From positions 1-5,662 of the forward strand of contig CABVBR010000131.1 of NCBI GenBank assembly GCA_902496645.1: DNA of 5,662 nt, read 5' to 3'. Made by a program: the position numbers and the translations under genes. This document shows positions 4,657-5,662 of this stretch, piece by piece (position 1 is the first letter of the stretch; each line of letters begins with the position of its first letter). The notes beneath the pieces were generated by a model, which had not been told where the DNA came from, searched no databases, and saw only the letters and a list, made by a program, of their open reading frames with translations. This DNA comes from an uncultured Collinsella sp. Lineage in GTDB: Bacteria > Actinomycetota > Coriobacteriia > Coriobacteriales > Coriobacteriaceae.

Positions 4657-5662
4657 ATGGCTTTGACCGACATCTCGCATCCCACCGACATTGCAATGCT
4701 CACCGATCTGTACGAGCTCACTATGGCCCAGGGCCTGTGGGAGAGCGGCAAGGCTAATGAGCAGGGTTGTTTTACCGCGTTTTACCGCGACCATCCCTTC
4801 GGCAGCGCGTATGCCGTCATGTGCGGCACCGCCGAGCTGCCCGAGCTTGTCGAGAACCTGCGCTTTACGCCCGAGGACATCGACTATCTAGCTTCGCTCC
4901 AGGCTCCGGCCGGCGGCGCGATGTTTAAGCCTGCATTCCTCGACTACCTGCGCAACTTCCGTGCGCACGTGAACATTGACGCCGTGCCCGAGGGCGAGCT
5001 CGTGTTTCCGCGCGAGCCCATGGTGCGCGTCACCGGCCCGTCGTTGGAGTGTCAGCTGCTCGAGACCGCGCTGCTCAACATCGTCGGCTTCCAGACGCTT
5101 GTTGCCACCAAGACGGCGCGCGTGGTACTGGCCGCCGATGGTCGCCCCGTTGCCGAGTTCGGCTTGCGTCGCGCCCAGGGCCCCGATGGCGGCCTGGCTG
5201 TTGCGCGCGCGAGCTACGTGGCCGGTTGCTCGTCCACGTCCAACGTGCTTGCCGGGCGCCGCTACGGTATTCCCGTCTTTGGCACGCATGCGCACAGCTG
5301 GGTGATGAGCTTCGATTCCGAGCTCGAGGCCTTCCGTGCCTTTGCCAAGTCGAGCCCCAAGAACTGCACGCTGCTCATCGACACCTATGACGTGCGCGAG
5401 GGCTGCGAACATGCCATTACGGTTGCCAAGGAGATGGAAGCGGTGGGCGAGCGCCTGTCGGCCATTCGCATTGACTCCGGCGACCTCGCCAAGCTCTCCA
5501 AGTATGTTCGCGGTCGTTTTGATGCCGAGGGCCTGCCCTATGTGGGGATCTCGGTTTCCAACGATCTGGATGAGTACACGATTCAGTCGCTGCTCGACCA
5601 GGGCGCGCCCATCGACAGCTTTGGCGTGGGTACCAAGCTTGCGACCTGCTATGACCAGCCGG
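4657..5662 (+). CDS. pncB: Nicotinate phosphoribosyltransferase, 3' end cut by window edge
   Basis: This cytoplasmic enzyme of the Preiss-Handler NAD salvage route joins nicotinate to phosphoribosyl pyrophosphate, with ATP hydrolysis, to form nicotinate mononucleotide. The window holds the first 335 codons. Family landmarks are TDLYELTMAQG (16-26), FGLRRAQGPDG (168-178) and STSNVLAG (193-200). GTHAHSWV (209-216) includes the His region phosphorylated during catalysis. LLIDTYD (239-245), IRIDSGDL (270-277) and GVGTKL (323-328), part of the phosphate-binding site, follow. Bacterial proteins of this type are often around 450-490 residues, so roughly a quarter to a third is missing. The start is ATG 4657 with GAAAGG at 4644-4649, seven bases upstream. 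No promoter is evident just upstream, which fits transcription together with the preceding small gene. Confidence 0.96.
   Translation, partial: MALTDISHPTDIAMLTDLYELTMAQGLWESGKANEQGCFTAFYRDHPFGSAYAVMCGTAELPELVENLRFTPEDIDYLASLQAPAGGAMFKPAFLDYLRNFRAHVNIDAVPEGELVFPREPMVRVTGPSLECQLLETALLNIVGFQTLVATKTARVVLAADGRPVAEFGLRRAQGPDGGLAVARASYVAGCSSTSNVLAGRRYGIPVFGTHAHSWVMSFDSELEAFRAFAKSSPKNCTLLIDTYDVREGCEHAITVAKEMEAVGERLSAIRIDSGDLAKLSKYVRGRFDAEGLPYVGISVSNDLDEYTIQSLLDQGAPIDSFGVGTKLATCYDQP

Overview
The window looks like a stretch of core chromosome from a GC-rich member of the Actinobacteria, most plausibly a Coriobacteriia gut organism of the Collinsella type. That placement is inferred from base composition, codon use and protein style, not from a database search. 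All large genes are intact inside the window or run off an edge. I see no insertion sequence, phage gene or CRISPR array.

Left half, minus strand: trpS (tryptophanyl-tRNA synthetase) is cut by the left edge at its 3' end. Upstream of it lies a WecA/TagO-family gene for undecaprenyl-phosphate GlcNAc-1-phosphate transferase, the first membrane step of many cell-envelope glycopolymers. Further upstream, at 2550-2720, is a gene-free block that I read as a roughly 170-nt structured RNA transcribed on the minus strand. It has a -10 box, a closing stem whose two G.U pairs only work on the minus strand, a 3' U-rich tract, and a 3' hairpin resembling 6S RNA. 6S RNA is a regulator of RNA polymerase. 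This is the most interesting unlabelled object in the window.

Right half, plus strand: a stand-alone PflX-type (COG1313) radical SAM protein diverges from the RNA. It is followed by an intergenic element at 3818-3903 with two interleaved perfect inverted repeats, which could form a pseudoknot. Next is tRNA-Ala(CGC) with a near-consensus promoter, an encoded CCA end and a strong intrinsic terminator. Only 20 bp past that terminator starts a small unrecognised protein with a coiled coil, a Pro/Lys/Ala-rich linker and a C-terminal membrane anchor. Then comes pncB (nicotinate phosphoribosyltransferase, NAD salvage), cut by the right edge.

The genes are mostly housekeeping: tRNA charging, envelope polymer initiation, NAD salvage and a tRNA. 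They do not form one pathway. The least explained parts are the 6S-like RNA, the pseudoknot-like repeat, the orphan radical SAM enzyme, and how the anchored coiled-coil gene is transcribed past the tRNA terminator.
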